The notes under the pieces: model-generated | What the model was told of the DNA's origin: nothing | Database searches by the model: none | The model's input: the letters and a program-made list of their open reading frames with translations, nothing else | Origin: Anaeromyxobacter oryzae | GTDB taxonomy: Bacteria; Myxococcota; Myxococcia; Myxococcales; Anaeromyxobacteraceae | NCBI RefSeq assembly: GCF_023169945.1 | Contig: NZ_AP025591.1 | Location: 3,092,481 to 3,156,480 of the forward strand | DNA length: 64,000 bases | Direction: 5' to 3' | Position numbers and translations under genes: made by a program | Shown: piece by piece, positions 1 to 8,536 of the stretch | Position numbering within the stretch: the stretch's first letter is position 1 | Layout of the letters: each line of letters opens with the position of its first letter

Positions 1-1908
1 GCGGCCCTGGTCGAGGCCCTCGAGGAGGCGCTCGAGTCGGAGCGGGGTCAGGTCTTCGAGGCGCGGGCGGCGCTCGACCGGTCCGAGGCGGCGCTCGCGC
101 AGCGCGGGCGCGAGCTCGACGACGCGCGCGCGGCGGCGGCGCATCACCGCGAGGCGGTGGCGCGCGCCGACGAGGAGCGCGCCCGGCTGGAGGCGGCCGT
201 CGCGGAGCGGCGCGGCGCGAGCCTCGAGGCCGAGGCGGCGCTCCAGGCGGCGCGGGCCGAGGCACAGGTCGCGCGCGCGGGGGTCGAGGCGGCGCTGGCG
301 CGGGCGGAGTCGGCCGAGGCCCGCGTCGGGGAGCTGGAGGACGCCGCGGACGCGCGGGCGCGGGAGGTCGAGGCCGAGGCGCTCGCGCGCGCAGCGGTCG
401 AGGCCCGGCTCGCCGCCCTCGAGGCGGACGGCGCCCGGGCCGCCATCGCGCTCGCGGACGCCGGCGCCGAGCGCGACGCGCTCCGGCACGAGGTCGAGGC
501 GGCGCGCGCCGAGGCGGACGCGTCCCGGACGTCCTTCGACGCGGCGGAGCGGCGGTTGAACGAGCTCGCCGCCGAGCACGAGATCGCCTCGGGCCGCGCG
601 GACGCGCTCTCCGCCGCCGAGGCCGAGCGCGACGACGCCCGCCGCGCCGCGGCGGAGGCGGACGCGGCCCTCGCGGCGGCCCGGGCCGAGCTCGAGGGGC
701 TCGCGGCCCGGCTCGCGGGAGTCGAGGGCGAGCTCGAGCCGCTCCGGGCGGCGATGGCCGATCTCGAGGTGGAGCGGGACGCGCTCCGGACCGCCGTCGC
801 GGAGGCGCGCGCCGAGGCCGACGCCGCCGCGACGCGCGCCGCGGACGCGGAGGCGGCGCGCGGCGCGGTGGCGGAGCGCGAGCTCGCCGCGGCGCGCGAG
901 GCCCTCGAGGCGCAGGTCGCCGAGCTCGGCGCGCGGATCGAGGCCGACGCGGAGCGGCTGCACGTCGCGGAGGCGATGGCCGCCGAGGCGCGGGCCCAGC
1001 TCGAGACCGCGGAGGAGGCGGCGCGCGCCCGGGCGAGCGACGACGAGGCGGCGCGCGCGCGCGAGGCCGAGGCGACCCGGGCGGCGGAGGAGGCGCGGGC
1101 CAGGGTGGACGCGGCCGAGGACGCGGCGAGGCTCGCGGGCGAGGCGCGCGCGCGGGCGGAGGAGGCGGCGCGCGCCGCAGAGGCGCGCCTCGAGGACGCC
1201 GGGACCGTCGCGCGCACGGCCGAGGAGCGCCAGGACGAGCTCGAGCGCGCGCACGCCGAGCTCGGACGCCTCCGCGAGGACGTGGAGGCGTCCGCGCGCC
1301 GCGGCGCCGCGCTCGAGAACGACGTGCTCGCGGCGAGGAACGCGGCGGACGCCGCGCAGGCTCAGGCGGCGGAGCTGGAGCTCGAGATCCAGGCGGTCCG
1401 GTGGGAGAAGGACGAGATCGAGCAGCGGCTCCAGGCGGCGCAGGCGAACGGCGCGAGCGGCTCGGCCGGCGAGGTGGCGCGCCTCCGCGAGGAGCTGGCG
1501 GCGCGGAACGCGGAGCTCGCCGCGCTGCGCAAGGACGTCGAGCGGCTCGAGGCGGCCGCGGCGGCGGGGCGGCCGGCCGACGCGCCGGAGGGGAGCGAGC
1601 TCGCGGCGAAGTTCCAGGCGCTCGAGGCGGAGCTCGCGGACGCGGTGAAGCGCGCCGCGGACGCCGACGCCGCCGCGCGCGCCGCGGCCGCGGCGCCCAT
1701 CCCGGAGGGCACCCCCGCCGAGGCCGCCGAGGCGCTCCGCCGGCTCACCTCGGAGCGCGCGTCGTTCGCGACGCAGCTCGCCGAGCGCGACGGCAAGATC
1801 TCGCGCCTCCAGCGCGAGGTCGCCGACAAGACCGAGCGGCTCGGCCGGCTCGCGAAGGAGATGGGGGAGCTCAAGTCGAAGGGCCTCAAGTTCTTCGGCG
1901 GGCGGTAG
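1..1908 (+). CDS. C-terminal part of a long coiled-coil protein (5' end outside window)
   Basis: The frame is open from the first base of the window, so the gene begins upstream and at least 635 residues are visible. Composition is almost entirely Ala, Glu, Arg, Leu and Asp in heptad-like order with hardly any Gly or Pro, which indicates one very long alpha-helical coiled coil. The last residues switch to a basic, aromatic tail (LKSKGLKFFGGR). No enzymatic motif is visible. In myxobacteria, long coiled coils of this type are often joined to an N-terminal receiver domain, as in the motility proteins FrzS and AglZ. That domain would lie outside the window, so this is only a possibility. A PilZ gene follows 74 bases later, but with its own promoter. 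Confidence 0.75.
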   Translation, partial: AALVEALEEALESERGQVFEARAALDRSEAALAQRGRELDDARAAAAHHREAVARADEERARLEAAVAERRGASLEAEAALQAARAEAQVARAGVEAALARAESAEARVGELEDAADARAREVEAEALARAAVEARLAALEADGARAAIALADAGAERDALRHEVEAARAEADASRTSFDAAERRLNELAAEHEIASGRADALSAAEAERDDARRAAAEADAALAAARAELEGLAARLAGVEGELEPLRAAMADLEVERDALRTAVAEARAEADAAATRAADAEAARGAVAERELAAAREALEAQVAELGARIEADAERLHVAEAMAAEARAQLETAEEAARARASDDEAARAREAEATRAAEEARARVDAAEDAARLAGEARARAEEAARAAEARLEDAGTVARTAEERQDELERAHAELGRLREDVEASARRGAALENDVLAARNAADAAQAQAAELELEIQAVRWEKDEIEQRLQAAQANGASGSAGEVARLREELAARNAELAALRKDVERLEAAAAAGRPADAPEGSELAAKFQALEAELADAVKRAADADAAARAAAAAPIPEGTPAEAAEALRRLTSERASFATQLAERDGKISRLQREVADKTERLGRLAKEMGELKSKGLKFFGGR

Positions 1909-1970
1909 GAGCCACACCGACCTCGGAGCTGGCGGGCGGGCGGGCGTTCGCTCGCCCCCCGTCCAGGTGA

Positions 1971-1976
1971 TATCGT
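1971..1976 (+). promoter_or_regulatory. -10 element (TATCGT) for PilZ gene
   Basis: TATCGT ends 6 bases before the GTG start. TTCGCT at 1947-1952 is a possible -35 with an 18-base spacer. The geometry puts the transcript start on or next to the start codon, so the mRNA would be leaderless. Confidence 0.45.
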
Positions 1977-1982
1977 CCGGGT

Positions 1983-2537
1983 GTGAGCGAGATCCGCCGC
2001 TACGAGCGCATCGACATCGAGCTGCCCTGCCGCCTCTTCATCCCCGGCGCGAACGGCCTCCGCTTCGAGGCGTTCTGCGTCTCGCGGAACCTCGGGCTGG
2101 GCGGCGTCTTCGTGGCCTCCACGTTCCTCCTCCGGGAGGGGCTCGAGCTCTACGCGGAGCTCGCGCTGCCGGAAGGCCCGCTCCCGATCCGCTCGAAGAT
2201 CGCCCACGTCGTCGCGATCGACGACCCCGGCTTCACCACGGGCATGGGGATCGAGTTCCTCGACGTCGACGCGCACGGGCGCGAGACGCTCCTCCGGTAC
2301 TTCACTCCGCTCCGGTACCAGCAGTTCCACGACGCGTTCGTCGCCGAGTTCCCGCACCTCGAGAAGAAGGTGCCCCTCGCGGACGTGTCGCTCGTCCTGA
2401 ACCTCTGGGAGGAGTGGAAGATTCGCAACGAGGGCGGCCCCCTCTCGACGGCCTCCGGTGCGCCGCCCGCGCCGCCGCGCGCCGATCGCCCCGCGGCGCC
2501 GCGCGCCGTCGCCCGCTCGCCGCGCGGGCGAAGGTAG
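1983..2537 (+). CDS. PilZ domain protein
   Basis: A 184-residue protein with an N-terminal RRYER segment and, about 25 residues later, SRNLGLGGVF. These fit the two halves of the PilZ signature (an RxxxR-type motif and a D/N-x-S/G-x-x-G motif) that binds cyclic di-GMP. A beta-rich body follows to about residue 105, then a helical stretch ending in LWEEWKIRNEG. The last 30 residues are a disordered Pro/Ala/Arg tail. The GTG start was chosen because it begins the conserved domain and sits 6 bases after a -10 element. A diguanylate cyclase lies 3.3 kb downstream, but nothing links the two directly. PilZ assignment is fairly sure; the output process is unknown. Confidence 0.8.
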   Translation: MSEIRRYERIDIELPCRLFIPGANGLRFEAFCVSRNLGLGGVFVASTFLLREGLELYAELALPEGPLPIRSKIAHVVAIDDPGFTTGMGIEFLDVDAHGRETLLRYFTPLRYQQFHDAFVAEFPHLEKKVPLADVSLVLNLWEEWKIRNEGGPLSTASGAPPAPPRADRPAAPRAVARSPRGRR

Positions 2538-2594
2538 CCCCCGCGGGCACGGACGAGGGGTGCGCCCGGTCGCGGACGGCGTTACGTCCGGAGC

Positions 2595-2990
2595 GTGCCC
2601 GCCTCTCCCCCCGCGCTCGGCCTGCGCCACGCCGCGCTCCGCGTCCGCGACCTCGCCGCAGCGGAGGACTTCTTCGTCCGCGCGCTCGGCTACACCGTCG
2701 AGTGGCGGCCGGATCCGGACAACGTGTACCTGACGCGCGGCGGCGACAACGTCGCGCTGCACCGGGTCGACCGCGACGAAGATCCCGGCCTCCTCGATCA
2801 CCTCGGCGTGCTCGTCGCGCGCGCGGAGGACGTCGACGTCTGGGAGCGGCACCTCGACGCGGTCGGCGCGCGGATCGTCGCGCGGCCCCGCACGCACCGC
2901 GACGGCGCGCGCTCGCTGTACGTGGCGGGGCCCGAGGGGATCGTGGTCCAGGTGCTCCACCACCCGCCGGCGCTCGCGGGCGCCCGGTGA
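2595..2990 (+). CDS. VOC (glyoxalase/bleomycin-resistance) superfamily protein
   Basis: A 131-residue single-unit vicinal-oxygen-chelate protein. LRHAALRVRDLAAAEDFFVRALGY is the typical first beta-alpha-beta segment with a metal-ligand His. LLDHLGVLVAR is a second His-bearing strand, and the C-terminus has a glutamine or glutamate ligand region (GPEGIVVQVLH). The family includes glyoxalase I, dioxygenases and antibiotic-binding proteins, and nothing here identifies the substrate. It starts at GTG shortly after TTACGT (2582-2587), a weak -10-like hexamer. Its neighbours (PilZ and GH57) do not suggest a pathway. Confidence 0.75.
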   Translation: MPASPPALGLRHAALRVRDLAAAEDFFVRALGYTVEWRPDPDNVYLTRGGDNVALHRVDRDEDPGLLDHLGVLVARAEDVDVWERHLDAVGARIVARPRTHRDGARSLYVAGPEGIVVQVLHHPPALAGAR

Positions 2991-3018
2991 GCGGCGCCCC
3001 CCGGCCGCGCGGGATCGT

Positions 3019-3048
3019 TTGCGCGCGCCGGTGCCGGGTTGCTAGGGT
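3019..3048 (+). promoter_or_regulatory. Promoter of the GH57 gene
   Basis: TTGCGC (3019-3024), an 18-base spacer, then TAGGGT (3043-3048). The -10 element ends 9 bases before the ATG at 3058, which predicts a leader of about 3 bases. Confidence 0.45.
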
Positions 3049-3057
3049 CGCCGTCCG

Positions 3058-5238
3058 ATGAAGCGCGTCCGCCTCGCGTTCCTCTGGCACATGCACCAGC
3101 CTCCGTACCGGGACGCCGAGACGGGCGAGTTCCTCATGCCCTGGGTCCGCCTGCACGCGACGCGGGCGTACTACGACATGGCGTGGATCCTCGAGCGCCA
3201 CCCCGGCGTCCGGTGCACCGTCAACTTCACGCCGATCCTCCTCGAGCAGCTCGAGGAGTACGTCGCGGGGCGCGCGCAGGATCGGTTCCTCGACCTGACC
3301 GTCCGCCCCGCCGCCGACCTCGCGCCGGAGGAGCGCCAGACCATCCTGCGCTCCTTCTTCATGGTCGACTGGGACACCAACATCAAGCCGCTCCCGCGCT
3401 ACTGGGACCTGCTCCAGAAGCGCGGCCGCGACCTCCGGAGCGTGGACGTCGCGCGGCAGGCGGCGCTCTTCTCCGACGCCGAGCTCACCGACCTCCAGGT
3501 GCTCTTCAACCTGGCGTGGATGGGCTTCGGCGCGGAGGCCGACGAGCCCGTCGTGGCGGCGCTCCGGCAGAAGGGGCGCGACTTCGGCCGCGCCGACCTG
3601 GACGCGCTCCTCGACGCGCAGCGCCGGATCCTCGCCGACATCGTCCCGCGCTGGCGCCGGCTCTCGGAGCGCGGCCAGGTCGAGCTCTCCGCGACGCCCT
3701 ACTACCACCCGATCCTGCCGCTCCTCTGCGACACCGACACGGCCCGCCGGGCGCTCCCGGGGCTCCCGCTCCCCCCGCGCTTCGCGCACCCGGAGGACGC
3801 GCGCTGGCACGTGCGCGAGGCGATGGCGTCCCACGAGCGGCGCTTCGGCCGGGCGCCGGCGGGGATGTGGCCGGCGGAGGGGTCCGTGTCCCCGGAGGCG
3901 CTCGAGATCCTCTCGAGCGAGGGCGTTCGCTGGGCGGCGAGCGACGAGGGCGTCCTCCTCCACTCGCTCCCGAGCGACGCCGGGCGGCTCCGCTCGCTGT
4001 ACCGCCCCTGGCGGTTCTCCGCGGGGAACGGCGGCGACCTCCCGATGCTGTTCCGCGATCGCGCGCTCTCCGACGTGATCGGGTTCACCTACGCGCGCAC
4101 CCCGCCCCGGGAGGCGGTGAAGGACTTCCTCTCGCACGTCGGCGCGGTGGGCGATGCGTGGGCGAGCGACGGGCAGCGCGGGCCGGCGACGGTCGGCGTC
4201 TTCCTCGACGGCGAGAACGCCTGGGAGCACTACCCGCAAAGCGGGAGGGAGTTCCTCGACGGCCTCTACGGCGCGCTCGAGGCGAGCGAGCGGATCGAGA
4301 CCGTCACCATGTCGGAGGCGACGCTCCACGCCGAGGGGCCGGCCGTGCCGCGGATCCACTCCGGATCGTGGATCGAGTCGTCGTACCGGATCTGGATCGG
4401 CCACGGGGAGGACCGGCAGGCGTGGACGGCGCTCGGCCGCGCCCGCGAAGCGCTCGCGCAGGCGGAGGCCTCCGGCGGACTCCCGCCCGAGCGCCTCGCG
4501 CAGGCGCGCCGGCACCTGTACGCGGCGGAGGGCTCGGACTGGTACTGGTGGTACGGCGAGGACTTCACGACCGAGCTCGCGGCCGAGTTCGACGGGCTGT
4601 TCCGCGGCCACGTGATCCGCGCGGCGCTCCTCTGCGGCGCGAACCCGCCGCCCGAGGCGCTCGCGCCCATCAAGCGTGCCGGCGGGGAGACGACGACCGG
4701 CGTCGAGGCGAAGCCGCTCCGGGAGCCCACCCTGCTCGTCACGCCCACGCTGGACGGGCGCGAGACCACCTACTTCGAGTGGGAGGGCAGCGGGCTCTAC
4801 CGTCCTGGCCAGCACCGCGGCTCGATGTACGGCGGCGCGCAGGCGTTCCACCTGCTCCGGTACGGCTTCGACCTGAAGGCGCTCTACCTGCGCCTCGATC
4901 CGGCCGAGTCGCCGGGCCGGAGCGCGGAGCTCGCCACCCAGCTGCGGGTGGTGATCCTCGCCGCCGACCGGCAGACCTGGGTGGACTTCCCCATCGCGCC
5001 GGACGGGCAGCTGCGCCCCGGGCGACGCCGGGGCGAGGAGGTCGGGAAGGTCGCCTTCGCGTCGGTGGCGGAGCTGTCGCTGCCGTTCGACACCCTCGAG
5101 CTGCAGCCCGGCGCCCGGGTCGCGCTCTGCGTGCACGCGCTCCGCGGCGAGGTCGAGGTGGAGCGGCTGCCGCGCTACGGCTTCGTCGCGTTCACCGTCC
5201 CGGACCCCGACTTCGAGCGGATTCACTGGCGCGTCTAG
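3058..5238 (+). CDS. Glycoside hydrolase family 57 protein (alpha-glucan hydrolase or transferase)
   Basis: A 726-residue cytoplasmic enzyme with no signal peptide. The N-terminus has the GH57 motif HMHQPPY (residues 11-17). MWPAEGS at 270-276 is the motif carrying the likely nucleophile Glu274. FLDGENAWE around residue 384 matches the motif carrying the acid/base Asp. SDWYWWYGEDF further on is an aromatic substrate-binding segment. Length and layout resemble bacterial GH57 amylopullulanase-like or 4-alpha-glucanotransferase-like enzymes acting on alpha-1,4/1,6-glucans. With glgA 3.3 kb downstream, a role in glycogen turnover is the simplest reading, but the exact specificity cannot be read from sequence alone. 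Confidence 0.88.
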   Translation: MKRVRLAFLWHMHQPPYRDAETGEFLMPWVRLHATRAYYDMAWILERHPGVRCTVNFTPILLEQLEEYVAGRAQDRFLDLTVRPAADLAPEERQTILRSFFMVDWDTNIKPLPRYWDLLQKRGRDLRSVDVARQAALFSDAELTDLQVLFNLAWMGFGAEADEPVVAALRQKGRDFGRADLDALLDAQRRILADIVPRWRRLSERGQVELSATPYYHPILPLLCDTDTARRALPGLPLPPRFAHPEDARWHVREAMASHERRFGRAPAGMWPAEGSVSPEALEILSSEGVRWAASDEGVLLHSLPSDAGRLRSLYRPWRFSAGNGGDLPMLFRDRALSDVIGFTYARTPPREAVKDFLSHVGAVGDAWASDGQRGPATVGVFLDGENAWEHYPQSGREFLDGLYGALEASERIETVTMSEATLHAEGPAVPRIHSGSWIESSYRIWIGHGEDRQAWTALGRAREALAQAEASGGLPPERLAQARRHLYAAEGSDWYWWYGEDFTTELAAEFDGLFRGHVIRAALLCGANPPPEALAPIKRAGGETTTGVEAKPLREPTLLVTPTLDGRETTYFEWEGSGLYRPGQHRGSMYGGAQAFHLLRYGFDLKALYLRLDPAESPGRSAELATQLRVVILAADRQTWVDFPIAPDGQLRPGRRRGEEVGKVAFASVAELSLPFDTLELQPGARVALCVHALRGEVEVERLPRYGFVAFTVPDPDFERIHWRV

Positions 5239-5272
5239 GCGTCCGGGAGCTTTCGCGGACGGTGTGTCCGGG

Positions 5273-5278
5273 TAAACT
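5273..5278 (+). promoter_or_regulatory. -10 element (TAAACT) for FHA-GGDEF gene
   Basis: TAAACT ends 8 bases before the ATG at 5287, a spacing that predicts a leader of about 2 bases. There is no convincing -35. Confidence 0.4.
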
Positions 5279-5286
5279 CTTTGCCC

Positions 5287-6153
5287 ATGCGCGAGGATCC
5301 GACCCGCGTCCGTGCGCCCGGCGAGCCGCGCCCCGCCGCCGGCGCGTTCTGCCTCGTCCTCGTCGCCGGCCCCGCGGCGGGGCTCCGCGTCCCCCTCGAC
5401 GGCGAGGTCGTGCTCGGCCGCGACGCGCGCTGCGAGGTGCCGCTCGACGCGGACGACGTCTCCCGGTGGCACGCGCGCATCGTCCCCGACGGCGCCGGGC
5501 ACCGCGTCGTGGACCTCGGATCCACGAACGGCACGCTCGTGAACGGGCGGGAGATCGAGAGCGCGCCGCTCGCGCCGGGCGACCGGATCCAGCTCGGCTC
5601 GTGTCTCGCGCGGTACCTCCGTGCCGGCGACGACGAGGAGCGCGAGCTCGCCTCGCTCGCGGCGGTGGCGCGGCGCGACGCGCTCACCGGCCTCGCGAAC
5701 CGCCGCGCGTTCGACGAGGCGCTCGCGCGCGAGGTCGCGCGCGCCCGCCGGGCCGGCACGCCGCTCGCGGCCGCGATCCTCGACGTCGACCACTTCAAGC
5801 GCGTGAACGACGGACACGGCCACGCCACGGGAGACCGGGTGCTCGCGGAGGTCGCGGCGCGGGCGCGGGCGGTCCTTCGCGCGGGCGACCTCCTCGCCCG
5901 GATCGGCGGCGAGGAGCTCGCGGCGCTGCTGCCCGGCGCGGACCTCGCCGGGGCCGCCGAGCTCGCGGAGCGGATCCGCCGGGCGGTCGCCGGTGCGCCC
6001 ATCACCGCCGGTCCGGCCGCGCTCCAGGTCACCGCCTCCCTCGGCTGCGCGGTCCTCGCGCCGGACGACGCGGACGGCGGGGCGCTCCTCGCCCGGGCCG
6101 ACGCGCGGCTCTACGAGGCGAAGCGGGCGGGACGCGATCGGGTGGTCGCCTGA
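5287..6153 (+). CDS. FHA domain-diguanylate cyclase fusion
   Basis: A 288-residue protein. Residues about 20-110 form a forkhead-associated domain (LGRDARCEV, SRWHARI, STNGTLVNG), which binds phosphothreonine peptides. The second half is a GGDEF domain with RDALTGLANRRAF, DVDHFKRVNDGHGH and an intact active-site variant GGEEL (residues 207-211). An inhibitory I-site RxxD (R198-D201) sits five residues before it, so the enzyme should make cyclic di-GMP and be product-inhibited. The FHA part suggests control by a Ser/Thr kinase. ATG at 5287 was preferred over TTG six bases upstream because of the -10 spacing. A PilZ gene 3 kb upstream is a possible but unproven receptor. Confidence 0.9.
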   Translation: MREDPTRVRAPGEPRPAAGAFCLVLVAGPAAGLRVPLDGEVVLGRDARCEVPLDADDVSRWHARIVPDGAGHRVVDLGSTNGTLVNGREIESAPLAPGDRIQLGSCLARYLRAGDDEERELASLAAVARRDALTGLANRRAFDEALAREVARARRAGTPLAAAILDVDHFKRVNDGHGHATGDRVLAEVAARARAVLRAGDLLARIGGEELAALLPGADLAGAAELAERIRRAVAGAPITAGPAALQVTASLGCAVLAPDDADGGALLARADARLYEAKRAGRDRVVA

Positions 6154-6255
6154 TCGTCCGTATCGCTCGCGCGGGCGCCTTCCGGGCGGGCGAGCGGTCG
6201 CCGTCCCGCGCCCAGGGGAGGGAAACGAAAGCCTGCACGGGGTCCCATGACGGGT

Positions 6256-6261
6256 TATCCT
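6256..6261 (+). promoter_or_regulatory. -10 element (TATCCT) deciding the MFS gene start
   Basis: TATCCT ends 9 bases before GTG 6271. It lies inside the longer reading from ATG 6247, so if it is used, GTG 6271 is the start and the mRNA is nearly leaderless. Confidence 0.4.
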
Positions 6262-6270
6262 CGCGCCCGC

Positions 6271-7467
6271 GTGAAGAACCGCTCCGCCCTCGCGATCCTC
6301 TTCGTCATCGTCTTCATCGATCTCCTCGGCTTCGGGATGGTCATCCCGGTGATGCCGCTGTACGCGAAGACGCTGGGGGCCTCCGAGAAATCGATTGGTT
6401 GGCTCCTGACTGGCTACTCGGCGATGCAGTTCGTCTTCGCCCCGATCTGGGGGCGGCTCTCGGACCGGGTCGGGCGCCGCCCGGTCCTCCTCGTCTCGAT
6501 CTTCATGACCGCCGCGGCGTTCCTCATCTACGGGCTCGCTGGGAGCTTCGTGGTGCTCCTCGTGTCGCGCCTGTTCGCGGGGGCGGCGACGGCGAATATC
6601 GCCATCGCCCGCGCCTTCGTCGCTGACGTGACCCCGCCCGAGGGGCGCGCCAAGGGGATGGGGATCATCGGCGCCGCGTTCGGCCTCGGGTTCGTCCTCG
6701 GGCCGGCGCTGGGGAGTGCGCTCTCGCACGTGTCGCCGTCCGCGCCCGGGCTGGCCGCCGCCGGCCTCGCCTTTCTGAACGGCATCGCCGCCTGGTTCAT
6801 CCTCCCCGAGCCCGAGCAGCGGACCGTTCGCGCCGAGGCGAGCCGGAATCGCTTCACCGCGTTCTTCCAGGAGATGCGCCGGCCCGGCATCCGGCGGGTG
6901 ATCCTCGTCTACTTCCTCACCGTCCTCGCATTCAGCGCGATGGAGGCGACCTACGCGTTGCTCGCGAAGAAGCGCCACGGGATCGATCAGGAACACGTCG
7001 GGTACCTGTTCGCGTACATCGGCGTGATCGTCGTGGTGGTGCAGGGCGGCCTCATCGGCCGGCTCACCCGCCGCTTCGGCGAGAAGCGGCTGCTCGTGGT
7101 CGGCGTGGCCCTCCAAGCCGTCGGCCTCGCCGCGATCCCCTTCGCCGGCCAGGTGGCCGGGCTCGTCGTCGCCACGGCGCCGCTCGCCATCGGCTCCGGT
7201 CTGGCGCAGCCCTCGCTGTCCTCGCTCCTCTCTCGGTTCGCCCGCGCGGACGAGCAGGGCGGCACGCTCGGGATCGGCGAGTCGGCGGCGGCGTTCGGCC
7301 GGATCATCGGGCCGGAGGCCGGGACCTGGACGTTCGGGACCTGGTCGCAGGCCGCCCCGTACGTGGGCGGCGCGGGGCTGATGGCGCTCGCGGCGCTCGT
7401 GAGCGCGACGGTGCGGACCGCCGGCGCCGACGCGGCCAGCACGCCCGCCGCCGCCCAGGAGGCCTGA
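6271..7467 (+). CDS. Major facilitator superfamily transporter, TetA-like drug/H+ antiporter family
   Basis: A 398-residue, 12-helix inner-membrane protein. Helix 1 carries FIDLLGFGMVIPVMPLYA, typical of the TetA/DHA1 group. The loop between helices 2 and 3 has GRLSDRVGRRPVLL, the MFS motif A. FGLGFVLGPALGS in helix 5 is the antiporter motif C. It therefore probably exports a small lipophilic compound in exchange for protons; the substrate is unknown. Start: GTG 6271 fits the -10 element and begins directly before helix 1. ATG 6247 would add eight residues. The next gene, galT, begins 3 bases after the stop behind an AGGAGG-type ribosome site, so the two are probably co-transcribed. Confidence 0.85.
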   Translation: MKNRSALAILFVIVFIDLLGFGMVIPVMPLYAKTLGASEKSIGWLLTGYSAMQFVFAPIWGRLSDRVGRRPVLLVSIFMTAAAFLIYGLAGSFVVLLVSRLFAGAATANIAIARAFVADVTPPEGRAKGMGIIGAAFGLGFVLGPALGSALSHVSPSAPGLAAAGLAFLNGIAAWFILPEPEQRTVRAEASRNRFTAFFQEMRRPGIRRVILVYFLTVLAFSAMEATYALLAKKRHGIDQEHVGYLFAYIGVIVVVVQGGLIGRLTRRFGEKRLLVVGVALQAVGLAAIPFAGQVAGLVVATAPLAIGSGLAQPSLSSLLSRFARADEQGGTLGIGESAAAFGRIIGPEAGTWTFGTWSQAAPYVGGAGLMALAALVSATVRTAGADAASTPAAAQEA

Positions 7468-7470
7468 GCG

Positions 7471-8472
7471 ATGCCGGAGCTCCGCAGGGATCCCATCGTC
7501 GGCCGCTGGGTGATCATCGCGACGGAGCGCGCGCGGCGGCCGAGCGACGTCGGCCGGGAGCCCGCGCCGCGCCAGGGCGCGCTCTGCCCGTTCTGCGCCG
7601 GCAACGAGGACAAGACGCCCCGCGAGGTCTACGTGGCCGGGCGGCCGCCGTTCGCGCCGGCCAACGCGCCGGGCTGGAAGGTGCGCGTCGTCCCGAACCG
7701 GTTCCCGGCGCTGAAGATCGAGGGCGACCTCGACCGGCAGGCGGAGGGGATCTACGACCGGATGAACGGGATCGGCGCCCACGAGGTGATCATCGAGAGC
7801 CCCGATCACGACAAGGCCCTCGAGGACCTCCCGGTCGCGGATCTCACGGAGGTCCTCTTCGCGTTCAAGGCGCGCGTCCTCGATCTCCGCAACGACCTGC
7901 GCTTCAAGTACCTCCTGCTCTTCAAGAACCACGGCCACCTCGCCGGCGCCTCCCTCGAGCACGCGCACTCGCAGCTCATCGCCCTGCCGGTCGTGCCGCG
8001 GCAGGTCGTCGAGGAGATCGAGGGCGCGCGGCGCCACTACGATCTCAAGGAGCGCTGCATCTTCTGCGACATCGTGGGGCAGGAGCGGAAGGACCGGAGC
8101 CGGCTCGTCTTCGAGAACGAGGAGTTCGTGGTCTTCGCCCCCTGGGCCCCTCGCAGCCCGTTCGAGACCTGGATCGTCCCGAAGCGGCACGAGTCGAACT
8201 ACGAGGTGGAGCCGAAGGAGCGCCTCGGCCAGTGCGCCCAGGCGCTCGGGACCACGCTCCGCAGGCTCCGCGCCGCGCTCGGGAACCCCGCGTACAACTT
8301 CATCGTGCACTCGAACCCGCTCCGGGACCCGCCGAGCCACAGCTACCACTGGCACATCGAGGTGATGCCGGCGCTCACGCAGGTCGCGGGCTTCGAGTGG
8401 GGCTCCGGGTTCCACATCAACCCCGTCCCGCCCGAGGACGCCGCGGAGTTCCTCCGCAAGGTCGCGGGCTAG
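7471..8472 (+). CDS. galT: Galactose-1-phosphate uridylyltransferase
   Basis: A 333-residue enzyme transferring UMP between UDP-glucose and galactose-1-phosphate (Leloir pathway). CPFCAGNED near residue 35 is the zinc-binding start of the N-terminal half. LEHAHSQLIALP around residues 160-170 is the active-site HxH segment carrying the uridylylated His. HWHIEVMP near the C-terminus is the second metal-site segment. ERCIFCDIV adds a second Cys pair. Family members range from true GalT to ADP-sugar phosphorylase-like forms, so nucleotide specificity is not certain. It is preceded by GGAGG inside the end of the MFS gene and followed by glgA with its own promoter. Confidence 0.88.
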   Translation: MPELRRDPIVGRWVIIATERARRPSDVGREPAPRQGALCPFCAGNEDKTPREVYVAGRPPFAPANAPGWKVRVVPNRFPALKIEGDLDRQAEGIYDRMNGIGAHEVIIESPDHDKALEDLPVADLTEVLFAFKARVLDLRNDLRFKYLLLFKNHGHLAGASLEHAHSQLIALPVVPRQVVEEIEGARRHYDLKERCIFCDIVGQERKDRSRLVFENEEFVVFAPWAPRSPFETWIVPKRHESNYEVEPKERLGQCAQALGTTLRRLRAALGNPAYNFIVHSNPLRDPPSHSYHWHIEVMPALTQVAGFEWGSGFHINPVPPEDAAEFLRKVAG

Positions 8473-8522
8473 CTCCCCCCGCGTCCCATCGTCGTCTGGC
8501 CCCCCGGATCCTCCCGGGCGCG

Positions 8523-8528
8523 TATAAA
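8523..8528 (+). promoter_or_regulatory. -10 element (TATAAA) for glgA
   Basis: TATAAA ends 8 bases before ATG 8537 and stands out sharply in this GC-rich context. No clear -35. The predicted leader is about 2 bases. Confidence 0.5.
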
Positions 8529-8536
8529 CAAGGCGC

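Noticed and set aside
144..1217. Long minus-strand frame opposite the coiled-coil gene
   Set aside because: The translation is almost only Ala, Ser and Arg, mirroring the Ala/Glu/Arg repeat of the real gene. No start signals or family features.
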